Source: Trichococcus flocculiformis
Lineage (GTDB): Bacteria > Bacillota > Bacilli > Lactobacillales > Aerococcaceae
Assembly (NCBI RefSeq): GCF_900113645.1
Contig: NZ_FOQC01000025.1
Coordinates: 1-34,849, forward strand
Length of the DNA stretch: 34,849 nucleotides
Direction: 5' to 3'
Shown: piece by piece, positions 22,970 through 32,303 of the stretch
Layout: each line of letters opens with the position of its first letter
Numbering within the stretch: the stretch's first letter is position 1
Translations under genes and position numbers: made by a program
Notes under the pieces: generated by a model
Database searches by the model: none
What the model was told of the DNA's origin: nothing
The model's input: only the letters and a program-made list of their open reading frames with translations

Positions 22970-23090
22970 TTTCTTATGCAGAAATCTGCTTGCCGGGGAA
23001 GCGTTTGTCGGGTAAAGTGGAAGTCATATGCTTGTATTTTCGAACACGCTCATTGCAGTTTTACAAAATTTTCAGAATTGGAGTGATTAT

Positions 23091-23987
23091 GTGACAGACA
23101 GAAGAAAGGGACAAATCGGACTTATTTTTGTGACAATGATATGGGGTTCCGGATTCGTCGTGAGTGCCATATCGTTGGAGTATTTTTCCCCATACCAAAT
23201 ATTGACGCTGCGGTTTTTGTTGGCATTCATACTGATGGGAGCATTATTTTTCAGTCAACTGAAGCATGCTGGCAAAAAGACGTATCTGAAAGGCATCGGC
23301 CTCGGAAGTATCCTTTACTTGGCTTTCCTCTTTCAGACTGTGGGATTGGTTTATACAACACCTTCGAAGAACGCCTTTCTGACAGCTTTCAATGTCGTAT
23401 TGGTGCCGTTCATAGGGGCACTGTTTTTCAGAAGGAAAGTGACGGCCCCTGCTATCATAGGCGCGTTATTATCCATCAGCGGCATCGCCGTCATTTCCCT
23501 GAACGACTTTCATGGGATAAATTTCGGAGATCTGTTGACGCTCGTTTGCGCGCTGTTCTTTGCCTTGCAGATCATCTTCACAAATCGGTTTGTATTGGGT
23601 GAAAATATTTACGCATTGACCACCATCCAGATGGGGACAGCCGCTGTTTTGGGAGTGATCGTATCGCTTGCAAGAGGAGAATTCACATTGCCTTCAGCTG
23701 GGGAGGGCTATTATTCCATCTTATATTTAGGTGTGATCAGTACGATGCTGGCTTTTTTGGTCCAGACAGCTTCACAACAGTTCACCAAAGAGACAGAAAC
23801 AGCGATCATCCTGTCAATGGAAGCTGTGTTCGGAATGGTCGCTTCAGCGCTTTTTTTGAAGGAAGCGATAACGCTGCGGATGCTTACCGGAGCAGCACTG
23901 ATTCTGGCTGGCGTTTTGATTGTGGAACTGAAACCGAAGAAAGAAAAAATGAACCAGTCTTTCGGGAAACTGGATATCCGGGATTGA
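23091..23987 (+). CDS. DMT-superfamily transporter with two EamA domains
   Basis: A 298-residue membrane protein with ten hydrophobic helices in two EamA repeats. The first begins GLIFVTMIWGSGFVVSAISLEYFSPYQILTLRF, with the usual Trp-Gly motif. The second ends FLVQTASQQFTKETETAIILSMEAVFG and a C-terminal LTGAALILAGVLIVEL. Members export amino acids, sugars or drugs, and the substrate cannot be told here. The frame is open from 23028, but the GTG at 23091 has GGAG (23080-23083) at a seven-base gap and gives the standard N terminus (TDRRKGQIGLI). It is bordered by the large inverted repeat upstream and a terminator downstream, so it is probably monocistronic. Confidence 0.88.
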   Translation: MTDRRKGQIGLIFVTMIWGSGFVVSAISLEYFSPYQILTLRFLLAFILMGALFFSQLKHAGKKTYLKGIGLGSILYLAFLFQTVGLVYTTPSKNAFLTAFNVVLVPFIGALFFRRKVTAPAIIGALLSISGIAVISLNDFHGINFGDLLTLVCALFFALQIIFTNRFVLGENIYALTTIQMGTAAVLGVIVSLARGEFTLPSAGEGYYSILYLGVISTMLAFLVQTASQQFTKETETAIILSMEAVFGMVASALFLKEAITLRMLTGAALILAGVLIVELKPKKEKMNQSFGKLDIRD

Positions 23988-24015
23988 GTAGAATGTGCAT
24001 CAACTGAAGTGGAGG

Positions 24016-24063
24016 ACACAGGGTGGAATCCTATTCTGATTCACTTCCCTGTGTTTATTTTTT
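24016..24063 (+). terminator. Terminator after the DMT transporter
   Basis: ACACAGGG and GGAATC pair with GATTC and CCCTGTGT, with an internal bulge, followed by T-rich sequence. Confidence 0.75.
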
Positions 24064-24068
24064 TGAAT

Positions 24069-24097
24069 TTGACGATTCTGGATATTACGGGTATGAT
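24069..24097 (+). promoter_or_regulatory. Sigma-A promoter of the LacI-type regulator
   Basis: TTGACG (24069-24074), an exact 17-base spacer and TATGAT (24092-24097) make a good vegetative promoter 37 bases before the start codon. Confidence 0.7.
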
Positions 24098-24118
24098 TAA
24101 GATGAAATTTTTTACTGA

Positions 24119-25120
<1,002 letters not shown>

Positions 25121-25131
25121 TCTTACAGATA

Positions 25132-25178
25132 AGGCGCTTTCGAACATCTGAATAGATGGGAGGAAGCGTCTTTTTTTT
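25132..25178 (+). terminator. Terminator after the LacI-type regulator
   Basis: GGCGCTT pairs with AAGCGTC and an inner CATCT/AGATG hairpin sits in the middle, followed by eight T residues. Confidence 0.82.
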
Positions 25179-25187
25179 GCACAAACA

Positions 25188-25203
25188 AGTAAAATGTTTT
25201 ACT
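25188..25203. promoter_or_regulatory. Palindrome AGTAAAATGTTTTACT, candidate operator
   Basis: Two seven-base arms, AGTAAAA and TTTTACT, are perfectly complementary around TG. It sits 47-62 bases upstream of the -10 of the sugar-binding protein gene. AGTAAATATTTACT at 32100-32113 uses the same half-site. A likely LacI-family or other repressor site. Confidence 0.5.
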
Positions 25204-25249
25204 AAATAATGAGTGAAAGTTTGTTTACTTTTTTTAGTTCGTTTGGTAT

Positions 25250-25273
25250 TATAATTTCAGTAAAGCGATTACA
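25250..25273 (+). promoter_or_regulatory. -10 box and operator/cre-like site of the sugar transporter operon
   Basis: TATAAT at 25250-25255 is followed at once by GTAAAGCGATTACA (25260-25273), with GTAA/TTAC arms. It matches the cre consensus at 11 of 14 positions and equally resembles LacI-type operators. Its location at the start point suits a repressor. The -35 is poor. Confidence 0.5.
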
Positions 25274-25296
25274 TCTAATAGAGGAGTGTTTCGGAT

Positions 25297-26589
25297 ATGA
25301 AGAAGAAAGCCTTATTTTTATCACTCAGCAGTGTAGTTTTATTATCTTTGGCAGCGTGCGGTCCAGCCGAGAGTAATTCGGATTCCGCTAATGCAACGAA
25401 TTCGGCTACTGGCCAAGAGGGGAATTTTGAGGGTCAAACCTTGGTCGTGTGGGAAGACATCGACAAATCAGTTGGTATCGAGGAGGCCATCGCCGAGTTT
25501 GAAAGTGAATACGGTGTCACTGTGGAAGTGACCGAAAAAGCATATGGAGGTCAATTGGAGGATCTACGCTTGGACGGACCTGCCGGAACGGGACCGGATG
25601 TATTCACGATACCAGGAGATCAAGTCGGAACTGCTGTAGTTGAAGGCTTGCTTAAAGAGTTGACAGTAGAAGAGGATGTTCAGAATCTCTATACAGATGT
25701 AGCTTTGGAGTCGCAGATGGTTGACGGAAAGCTTTACGGCTTGCCGAAAGTCGTCGAAACGACCATTCTCTATTACAACAAAGAGCTTATTTCTGAAGCG
25801 GAAGTCCCTACGACTATCGAAGGCTGGTATGATCTTTCGAAAACTGCGACGAAGGATGGCCAATACGGCTTGTTGGCGTTATGGGATCAGATCTATTATG
25901 CACAAAGCGTAATCGGCGGTTATGAAGGCTATATTTTTGCCAAAGATACAGACGGGAAATATGACACAGCCGATATCGGTTTGAATACCGAGGGTGCAAT
26001 CGAAGCGGCTTCCTATATCCAAAAATGGTATGAAGAAGGGCTATTCCCATCCGGTATGATCGGAGAGCAAGCCATCAATGTGTTGGATTCCTTATTCAGT
26101 GAAGGGAAAGCGGCGGCTGTGATTTCAGGGCCATGGAATTTGGAGCCATTCTCAAGTGCCGGTATTGACTACGGCATCCTGCCTTTGCCGGAATTGCCGA
26201 ATGGAAAACCGATGAGTGCATTTGTGGGCGTGAAGAGTTACAACGTGAGCAGTTATTCAAAAAATTCCGAATTGGCGGAATTGTTCATCGCGTTCATCAC
26301 AAATGAAGAAAATTCGCTTCGCCGTTACCAAACAACCAAAGAAGTACCGGCCGTGAAATCTCTGGCTGAAGGGGATGCCTTGGCGGATGATCCTGCAGCC
26401 CAAGCAGTCGCACAGCAAAGTCTGCATTCGGAATTGACACCGAATGTGCCTGAGATGAATGAAGTTTGGTCTCCTATGGATGCGGCACTACAAACCATCG
26501 CTACCGGAAAAGCAAAACCGAAGGAAGCATTGGATCAGGCAGTAGAAACGATCGAAAATCAAATCGAAGCGAACCACGGCGGACAATAA
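25297..26589 (+). CDS. Sugar ABC transporter substrate-binding lipoprotein
   Basis: A 430-residue family-1 extracellular solute-binding protein, related to maltose/oligosaccharide binders. Residues 1-20 are a signal peptide with the lipobox LAAC, Cys21 lipidated, then a Ser/Asn/Ala-rich tether to about 45. The mature part opens TLVVWEDIDKSVGIEEAIAEFESEYG, includes GPDVFTIPGDQVG and the AAVISGPWNLEPF signature near residue 270, and ends with a typical helical cap. AGAGGAG is the ribosome site. Followed by two permeases and GH42, it probably collects galacto-oligosaccharides. The ligand is inferred from context, and maltodextrin-like sugars cannot be excluded from sequence. Confidence 0.9.
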   Translation: MKKKALFLSLSSVVLLSLAACGPAESNSDSANATNSATGQEGNFEGQTLVVWEDIDKSVGIEEAIAEFESEYGVTVEVTEKAYGGQLEDLRLDGPAGTGPDVFTIPGDQVGTAVVEGLLKELTVEEDVQNLYTDVALESQMVDGKLYGLPKVVETTILYYNKELISEAEVPTTIEGWYDLSKTATKDGQYGLLALWDQIYYAQSVIGGYEGYIFAKDTDGKYDTADIGLNTEGAIEAASYIQKWYEEGLFPSGMIGEQAINVLDSLFSEGKAAAVISGPWNLEPFSSAGIDYGILPLPELPNGKPMSAFVGVKSYNVSSYSKNSELAELFIAFITNEENSLRRYQTTKEVPAVKSLAEGDALADDPAAQAVAQQSLHSELTPNVPEMNEVWSPMDAALQTIATGKAKPKEALDQAVETIENQIEANHGGQ

Positions 26590-26625
26590 GGAATCCGGCA
26601 CATAAAGAAAATGAGGTGAGAAATA

Positions 26626-27885
26626 TTGAATCATAGTAAAACGGCAGCTGTCCTCTCTCTCTTACCGGGAGGGGGGCAGTTTTACAATAAACAGTGGCTT
26701 AAGGGCCTGCTCTATCTGATTGCGACAGTAAGTTTCGCCTTTGCTTTTGGAGATCTTTTGAACATTGGATTATGGGGCATCGTCACCTTAGGAGAACAAA
26801 TCCCGCGCGATAACTCGGTGTTTTTATTGGCTGAGGGCATTTTGGCAATCATCATCCTTTTCTTTGGAGTGACCCTTTACTGGTTGAACATACGTGATGC
26901 CTACAAGAATGGCGAAAGAAGAGATCGTCAACTGCCGGTCACCTCTTTAAGAGAGAGCTATCTCAATCTGGTTGAGCAAGGATATCCCTATGTCATAAGC
27001 GGTCCGGCAATCCTGTTGCTTATTTTTGCAGTCATCTTCCCGATCATGTTCAGTTTTGCGTTGGCTTTCACCAATTACGATCTATACCACAGTCCGCCGG
27101 CGCATTTGTTTGATTGGGTGGGATTGAATACCTTTGCAAATATTTTCACTGTCGATATTTGGCGTTCCACTTTCTTTGATGTGTTGGGTTGGACCGTTGT
27201 CTGGACATTGTTGGCTTCTACATTGCAAATCACCATCGGAGTATTTTTGGCTATATTGGTGAATCAAAAGGATTTGAAGTTGAAACGCTTCATCCGCACC
27301 ATGTTCGTTTTGCCCTGGGCAGTGCCCGGGTTTGTGACGATTTTGGTGTTTGCCGGCATGTTCAATGATAGCTTCGGAGCAATCAACAACGATATCTTGG
27401 CTTTCTTCAGTATCAGTCCGATCCCTTGGATGACCGATGCGTTGTGGACAAGGGTAGCTCTGATCCTTATTCAAGGTTGGCTGGGTTTTCCTTATATATT
27501 CATCGTCACGACCGGCATTCTGCAGTCGATTCCGGAGGATCTTTATGAAGCAGCAGTTATTGATGGGGCGACGTCATGGGATAAATTCATGAACATCACG
27601 CTGCCTGTGATACTGACTTCGATGGCACCGACGTTGATTACGCAGTACACCTTCAACTTTAATAACTTCAATATCATCTATTTGTTCAATGGCGGAGGAC
27701 CAGCGACTCCCGGCTCTACGGCGGGGGGGACGGACATTCTTGTGTCTTGGATCTACAAATTAACGATGCAGTCCAGCCAATATGCTTTGGCTGCAGCGCT
27801 CACGATCCTGTTGTCTGTTTTTGTCATCGCGATTGCCATGTGGCAGTTCAGAAAATCCAATTCGTTTAACCAAGAGAGGAGATAA
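26626..27885 (+). CDS. Sugar ABC transporter permease, MalF-type
   Basis: A 419-residue inner membrane permease. The N-terminal 130 residues hold a small hydrophobic preamble (LSLLPGGGQFYNKQWLKG, then helices) found in Gram-positive MalF proteins, followed by the six-helix core. The EAA loop that contacts the ATPase is visible as EDLYEAAVIDGATSWDKFMNITLPVI near residue 305. The start is a TTG with GAGGTGAG (26612-26619) six bases upstream. It is two bases from the next permease gene. No ATP-binding subunit is encoded in the locus, so a shared MsmX/MsmK-type ATPase elsewhere must power it. Confidence 0.92.
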   Translation: MNHSKTAAVLSLLPGGGQFYNKQWLKGLLYLIATVSFAFAFGDLLNIGLWGIVTLGEQIPRDNSVFLLAEGILAIIILFFGVTLYWLNIRDAYKNGERRDRQLPVTSLRESYLNLVEQGYPYVISGPAILLLIFAVIFPIMFSFALAFTNYDLYHSPPAHLFDWVGLNTFANIFTVDIWRSTFFDVLGWTVVWTLLASTLQITIGVFLAILVNQKDLKLKRFIRTMFVLPWAVPGFVTILVFAGMFNDSFGAINNDILAFFSISPIPWMTDALWTRVALILIQGWLGFPYIFIVTTGILQSIPEDLYEAAVIDGATSWDKFMNITLPVILTSMAPTLITQYTFNFNNFNIIYLFNGGGPATPGSTAGGTDILVSWIYKLTMQSSQYALAAALTILLSVFVIAIAMWQFRKSNSFNQERR

Positions 27886-27887
27886 GT

Positions 27888-28736
27888 ATGAAGACGACAA
27901 AAAATCGCAGATATGCACGCTTATTCTTTTCCTACCTGATCATTGCATTCTTTGTTGGGATCATTGCCTACCCTCTTTTGTGGACGGTGGGCGCCAGTTT
28001 TAATCCTGGGAACAGCCTGATCAGCACAAGTATGTTTCCGGAAAATCCAACACTGGACCATTATCGGGAACTCTTCGCCGGCAAGAAAAGCTTGCCTTAT
28101 GGGACCTGGTATTTGAATTCCCTTAAGATCAGTCTTTTCACGATGATCGGAACAGTCATCAGTGTGAGTCTGACGGGTTACGCATTCTCGAGATTCCGTT
28201 TCAAAGGAAGGAAAAACGGGCTGACGCTGTTTCTGTTGCTGCAGATGATTCCGCAATTTTCGGCCTTAGTGGCGATATTCGTTCTGGCGCAGTTGTTGGG
28301 GCTCGTCAACAGTCATGTGCTGCTGATTCTTTTGTACATCGGCGGACAGATTCCCATGAATACCTATCTGATGAAGGGCTATATGGATACGATCCCGTAT
28401 GATCTGGATGAAAGTGCACGAATCGATGGCGCGAGTCACACAAAAATATTCATCGACATCATTCTGCCGCTTTCCAAACCGATGATTGCAGTGGCGGCCA
28501 TGAACGGTTTTACCGGTCCTTTGGGTGATTTCGTCATTTCCTCCACGATATTAAGGAAGACAGAAGCGTATACGTTGCCGATCGGACTCTATAATTTAGT
28601 CAATGACGTGATGGGGGCCAGTTACACAACGTTTGCGGCAGGTGCCATTTTGATCAGCTTACCTGTAGCAATTATCTTCATACTGTTGCAAAAGAATTTT
28701 GTATCCGGTCTGACCGCAGGCGGTACGAAAGGTTAA
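27888..28736 (+). CDS. Sugar ABC transporter permease, MalG-type
   Basis: A 282-residue partner permease with six helices. The EAA loop reads IPYDLDESARIDGASHTKIFIDIILPLSKPM near residues 166-196, with the conserved Gly. The C-terminal tail ends QKNFVSGLTAGGTKG, a MalG hallmark. GAGAGGAG precedes the ATG, and the gene follows the MalF-type gene by two bases, so they are translationally coupled. With its partner and the lipoprotein it forms the import complex for the sugar cleaved by the GH42 enzyme encoded downstream. Confidence 0.92.
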   Translation: MKTTKNRRYARLFFSYLIIAFFVGIIAYPLLWTVGASFNPGNSLISTSMFPENPTLDHYRELFAGKKSLPYGTWYLNSLKISLFTMIGTVISVSLTGYAFSRFRFKGRKNGLTLFLLLQMIPQFSALVAIFVLAQLLGLVNSHVLLILLYIGGQIPMNTYLMKGYMDTIPYDLDESARIDGASHTKIFIDIILPLSKPMIAVAAMNGFTGPLGDFVISSTILRKTEAYTLPIGLYNLVNDVMGASYTTFAAGAILISLPVAIIFILLQKNFVSGLTAGGTKG

Positions 28737-28759
28737 TCTTATTAAAGGAGTTTTCGACT

Positions 28760-30817
28760 ATGGCAATGAGAAAATACGTCACCAAGAAGAAACAATTTCT
28801 TCATGGTGGTGATTACAATCCGGATCAATGGCTGGATCGACCGGATATACTGGCGGAAGATTTGGAATTTATGCGTCTTTCCAAAACAAACACATTTTCC
28901 TTAGGGATATTTGCATGGAGCGCTTTGGAACCGCGTGAAGGCGAATATGATTTTGGTTGGCTGGATGATCTTTTTGAAAAAATCCATAACAATGGTGGCA
29001 ACATCATTTTGGCCACCCCAAGTGGGGCAAAACCAAGCTGGATGGCAAAAAAATATCCGGAAATCCGTCGGGTCACAAGCAAACGCGAGCAGGAACTTCA
29101 AGGGCGGCGGCATAACCATTGTTTCACAGCGCCTGTTTATCGTGAAAAGACGGCCCAAATGAACCGGAAATTGGCTGAACGATATGGGCAACATCCGGCT
29201 TTGTTGATGTGGCATGTTTCGAATGAATACGGTGGAGAATGCCATTGCGATCTATGCCAAACTGCATTCCGCGGCTGGCTGAAAGAGAAATACGGAAATG
29301 ATCTGGAAAAACTGAACCAAGCTTGGTGGACCAGCTTCTGGAGCCATCGTTACCAAGAGTGGGATGAAATCGAATCGCCTTCACCTTTGGGGGAGCATGA
29401 GATGCACGGCTTGGTTCTCGATTGGCGACGTTTTGTCACGGACCAGACGATCGCTTTCTACGAAAACGAAGCGAGCCCCTTGCGAGAATTGACGCCTGAT
29501 GTGCCGATCACGGTCAATTTTATGGCGGACACCGACGAGCTGATTCCATTCCAAGCATTGGATTACAGCAAATTCGCTGAACATGTCGATGTCATCAGCT
29601 GGGATGCCTACCCGGCTTGGCATAAAGAAGGCGTCACGACAGCGGATTTGGCGATGCGGGTCGGGTTTGTCGATGATTTGTATCGGTCGTTGAAACAACA
29701 ACCCTTCCTCTTGATGGAATCAACCCCTAGCGGAGTCAATTGGCATGGTGTGAATAAAACAAAACGCCCCGGCATGCATCTCTTGTCATCCATGCAGATG
29801 CTTGCGCACGGATCGGACAGCATTCTGTATTTCCAATGGCGAAAATCACGCGGGTCATCAGAAAAATTACATGGTGCGGTAGTGGATCATGACCGTGATC
29901 CAAACAATCGTGTCTTCCAGGATGTGACGGAGGTAGGGAACGTGCTGGAACGACTCCAACCTGTTGCCGGCAGCTTCCGTGAGGCAGAAGTGGCTGTCCT
30001 TTATGATTGGGACAATCATTGGGCTCTTCAGGAAATTCAGGGCTTCAGCAAGGAAACGTTGCGTTATCCGCAAACGGCGCAAGAACATTACCGCTATTTC
30101 TGGGAACAGGATATTCCTGTGGATGTGATCACCGAGAAACAAGATTTTTCGAACTATAAAGTGCTGGTTGCGCCGATGCTGTATATGTTGCCGATAGCCA
30201 TGCAGGAGCGCTTGAAAGCCTTCGTGGCCGCAGGTGGAATGCTGGTGACCACCTACATCACAGGTATTGTGGATGAAAATGATTTGACTTATTTAGGCGG
30301 CTGGCCGGAGATCATGCAGGAAATCTGCGGAGTAAAATTGGGAGAAACGGATACTCTTTATCCATCCGATAGCAATCGGATAACCTATGCCGGGCAGACT
30401 TTTGAAGTCAAAGATTACGCTGCTTTGCTTAAGGTAACGGATGGCGAAGTGCTTGCGACCTATCAGGATGATTTTTATAAGGATACGCCAGCTGTGACGA
30501 GACATAGCTTTGGAAAAGGCCGAACCTACGTGATAGGTGCCCGCACGGAACAAGCGTTTCATGAAATGGTTTACAGAGAAATTACCGAAGAAGCAGGAAT
30601 CGGGGCACCTTTCGCGATTGAACATGAGAAGGGCGTTTCTGTACAAGTACGGACTGCGGATGAGGAAGCATATGTATTTGTGATGAACTTTACGGAAGAA
30701 GAACAGACGATCCTTTTGCCCTTCGAACTCGAAGACATGCTTACGCAGCGGAAAGAAGACGGACAAGTCAGATTGGAAAAGTATGCTGTAAGAGTATATG
30801 TTCATAAGGGGATATAA
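28760..30817 (+). CDS. Beta-galactosidase, glycoside hydrolase family 42
   Basis: A cytoplasmic beta-galactosidase of 685 residues, normal for GH42. The catalytic barrel begins FLHGGDYNPDQW. The acid/base Glu156 is in HVSNEYGGE, and the nucleophile Glu320 is in LLMESTPSG. A cysteine cluster (GECHCDLC at about 159-166) matches the zinc site of the family. A trimerisation domain and a small C-terminal beta domain follow. No signal peptide is present. AAAGGAG sits nine bases before the ATG. It closes the transporter operon, 23 bases after the MalG-type gene. The enzyme would hydrolyse imported galactosides or galacto-oligosaccharides rather than only lactose, as is usual for GH42. Confidence 0.94.
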   Translation: MAMRKYVTKKKQFLHGGDYNPDQWLDRPDILAEDLEFMRLSKTNTFSLGIFAWSALEPREGEYDFGWLDDLFEKIHNNGGNIILATPSGAKPSWMAKKYPEIRRVTSKREQELQGRRHNHCFTAPVYREKTAQMNRKLAERYGQHPALLMWHVSNEYGGECHCDLCQTAFRGWLKEKYGNDLEKLNQAWWTSFWSHRYQEWDEIESPSPLGEHEMHGLVLDWRRFVTDQTIAFYENEASPLRELTPDVPITVNFMADTDELIPFQALDYSKFAEHVDVISWDAYPAWHKEGVTTADLAMRVGFVDDLYRSLKQQPFLLMESTPSGVNWHGVNKTKRPGMHLLSSMQMLAHGSDSILYFQWRKSRGSSEKLHGAVVDHDRDPNNRVFQDVTEVGNVLERLQPVAGSFREAEVAVLYDWDNHWALQEIQGFSKETLRYPQTAQEHYRYFWEQDIPVDVITEKQDFSNYKVLVAPMLYMLPIAMQERLKAFVAAGGMLVTTYITGIVDENDLTYLGGWPEIMQEICGVKLGETDTLYPSDSNRITYAGQTFEVKDYAALLKVTDGEVLATYQDDFYKDTPAVTRHSFGKGRTYVIGARTEQAFHEMVYREITEEAGIGAPFAIEHEKGVSVQVRTADEEAYVFVMNFTEEEQTILLPFELEDMLTQRKEDGQVRLEKYAVRVYVHKGI

Positions 30818-30818
30818 A

Positions 30819-30861
30819 TTGAAAGAGGCTGGGATGCGTTGATCCCAGCCTCTTTCAATTT
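30819..30861. terminator. Terminator after the beta-galactosidase gene
   Basis: TTGAAAGAGGCTGGGAT pairs perfectly with ATCCCAGCCTCTTTCAA around a six-base loop, with T residues after it. It can also stop the converging galM transcript. Confidence 0.95.
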
Positions 30862-30908
30862 TCTGTCAGGAAGACTTAAGCCTTCTTTTGCTTGTGACTT
30901 GCTTATTG

Positions 30909-31958
30909 TCAGGCCTGTACTTCAAACTTATAGATCGTTTCAGCCGAATAAACTTCACCCGGTCGGAGTACAATATCGCCGAAGCCTTCTTGATTGATGG
31001 CATCAGGCAATGCCTGCGTCTCCAAGGTGATGCCAGCGTACTGGATGACCGGACTGCCGGCAATCGTGTACTTATCGATAGCGCCGTTGTGCATAAAGAT
31101 CACGACACAATCCTGATCCGTATACATTTTGACGCTTCGACCGGATTCTGCATCGCTCAGGACCGCATCAGGCTTTCCAGTATCGTGCTGCAGCAGGAAA
31201 GGGTGATCGAAACCGGCAACTTTTTGGGTCTGTGGGTGGCTCTGTTCAGCGGCAATCGCAAGTTTTCCTCCGTCGCGGAAATCAAAAGGGGTCCCTTCCG
31301 CCGGCAGCAACGCCCCGGTAGGAAGATTTCCGTCGCCCAATTCGGCAAAAACCGCGCTGTTCAGTTGCAGCTCGTGCTGCAGAATCGGCTTGTTGATGTC
31401 TCCGCTCAGGTTGAAATAGACATGGTTGGTCGGGTTGAACAAAGTTGGTTGATCCGTCGTTGCCCGATAATCAATTTTCCATTCGTTCTCAGCAGTAAGC
31501 GTATAGCTGACCGTTACCGAAAGTGTCCCGGGATAGCCATTGGCGCCGTCCGCATCGGTAGTCGTGAAATGGATGCTGGCTTCATCAGCGGAAGCCTCGA
31601 TTTCCGCATCCCAAACATGCGTGTCCAATCCGGCGGGGCCACCATGGAGTTGATTTTCTTCCTCGTTCACAATCAATTGATGCCTTTTTCCATCCAAATC
31701 AAATGATCCCTTTGCGATGCGTCCGGCAATCCGGCCGATTGTGGCTCCGTAATACGGGCGATGCGTCACGTAATCGTCCAATGAATCCATCGCCAAAATC
31801 ACATTCTCACTCTTTCCGTTTTTGTCCGGCATTATCAATTCCGTGATGGTGGCGCCATAGGTCATTGCTGTAAGGGAGATGCCGTTGGGATTCGTCAAGG
31901 TATAGGCAACGACATCTTTTCCGTGAGCTTGGCCGAGTATTGTTTCAGATACTTTCAT
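30909..31958 (-). CDS. galM: Aldose 1-epimerase (galactose mutarotase) GalM
   Basis: This enzyme interconverts beta- and alpha-galactose or glucose, so that beta-galactose released by the GH42 enzyme can enter the Leloir pathway. The 349-residue product has the family signatures GATIGRIAGRIA (near residue 72), the active-site His in QLHGGPAGLDTHVWD near 103, the catalytic His region NPTNHVYFNLSG near 178, and the late Glu in ITLETQALPDAIN. The minus-strand ATG follows AGGAGAGTGG. It converges on the beta-galactosidase gene and diverges from the fructokinase gene. The cre-like box at 32045-32058 lies upstream of its promoter region. No galK, galT or galE is in the window. Confidence 0.93.
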   Translation of the reverse strand: MKVSETILGQAHGKDVVAYTLTNPNGISLTAMTYGATITELIMPDKNGKSENVILAMDSLDDYVTHRPYYGATIGRIAGRIAKGSFDLDGKRHQLIVNEEENQLHGGPAGLDTHVWDAEIEASADEASIHFTTTDADGANGYPGTLSVTVSYTLTAENEWKIDYRATTDQPTLFNPTNHVYFNLSGDINKPILQHELQLNSAVFAELGDGNLPTGALLPAEGTPFDFRDGGKLAIAAEQSHPQTQKVAGFDHPFLLQHDTGKPDAVLSDAESGRSVKMYTDQDCVVIFMHNGAIDKYTIAGSPVIQYAGITLETQALPDAINQEGFGDIVLRPGEVYSAETIYKFEVQA

Positions 31959-32044
31959 TATTTTTCCACTCTCCTAGTTGCGTAGTTGCAGATAGATCAG
32001 TCAATCCGCTATTTTTTTAAAGTATATTATCGTCTCCTTTTCAT

Positions 32045-32058
32045 TGTAAGCGTTTAAA
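32045..32058 (-). promoter_or_regulatory. cre-like site upstream of galM
   Basis: TTTAAACGCTTACA on the minus strand (TGTAAGCGTTTAAA on plus) matches the cre consensus at 12 of 14 positions. A minus-strand -10 TATACT follows 17 bases after TTACAA, so the box overlaps the -35 region. Confidence 0.5.
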
Positions 32059-32099
32059 TTTCGTAAAGCAACAAAAAGAGTAAAAAAAATTTCAAATTA

Positions 32100-32113
32100 A
32101 GTAAATATTTACT
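32100..32113. promoter_or_regulatory. Perfect palindrome AGTAAATATTTACT, candidate operator
   Basis: A 14-base perfect palindrome between the divergent galM and fructokinase genes. Its AGTAAA/TTTACT half-sites recur at 25188-25203 with two extra central bases. It could serve the locus repressor. Confidence 0.5.
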
Positions 32114-32183
32114 GAAGGCGTTTGCCCATCAGGGAAATGTTGAAATTCAGAGGAAAATGCCAGAAAAACGTGATTCCGCCAAC

Positions 32184-32198
32184 TGAAAGCGTTATAAT
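32184..32198 (+). promoter_or_regulatory. Fructokinase promoter -10 with overlapping cre-like site
   Basis: TGAAAGCGTTATAA (32184-32197, 12 of 14 cre positions) overlaps the perfect -10 TATAAT (32193-32198). The -35 is weak. The leader that follows can fold: GTGCG (32207-32211) with CGCAC (32268-32272), and ATCGGA (32232-32237) with TCCGAT (32254-32259). Confidence 0.5.
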
Positions 32199-32303
32199 AG
32201 GAAAAGGTGCGAGCGTGCTCTTTCAGGACAAATCGGATGGATATCAAATGTACTCCGATGATGGCGACGCACACGAAAACTAACTAATTGGAGTGAGAAA
32301 TTT

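Noticed and set aside
30888-31706. 272-codon plus-strand open frame opposite galM
   Set aside because: GalM signatures on the minus strand are complete and that gene has a good ribosome site. The plus frame has neither.
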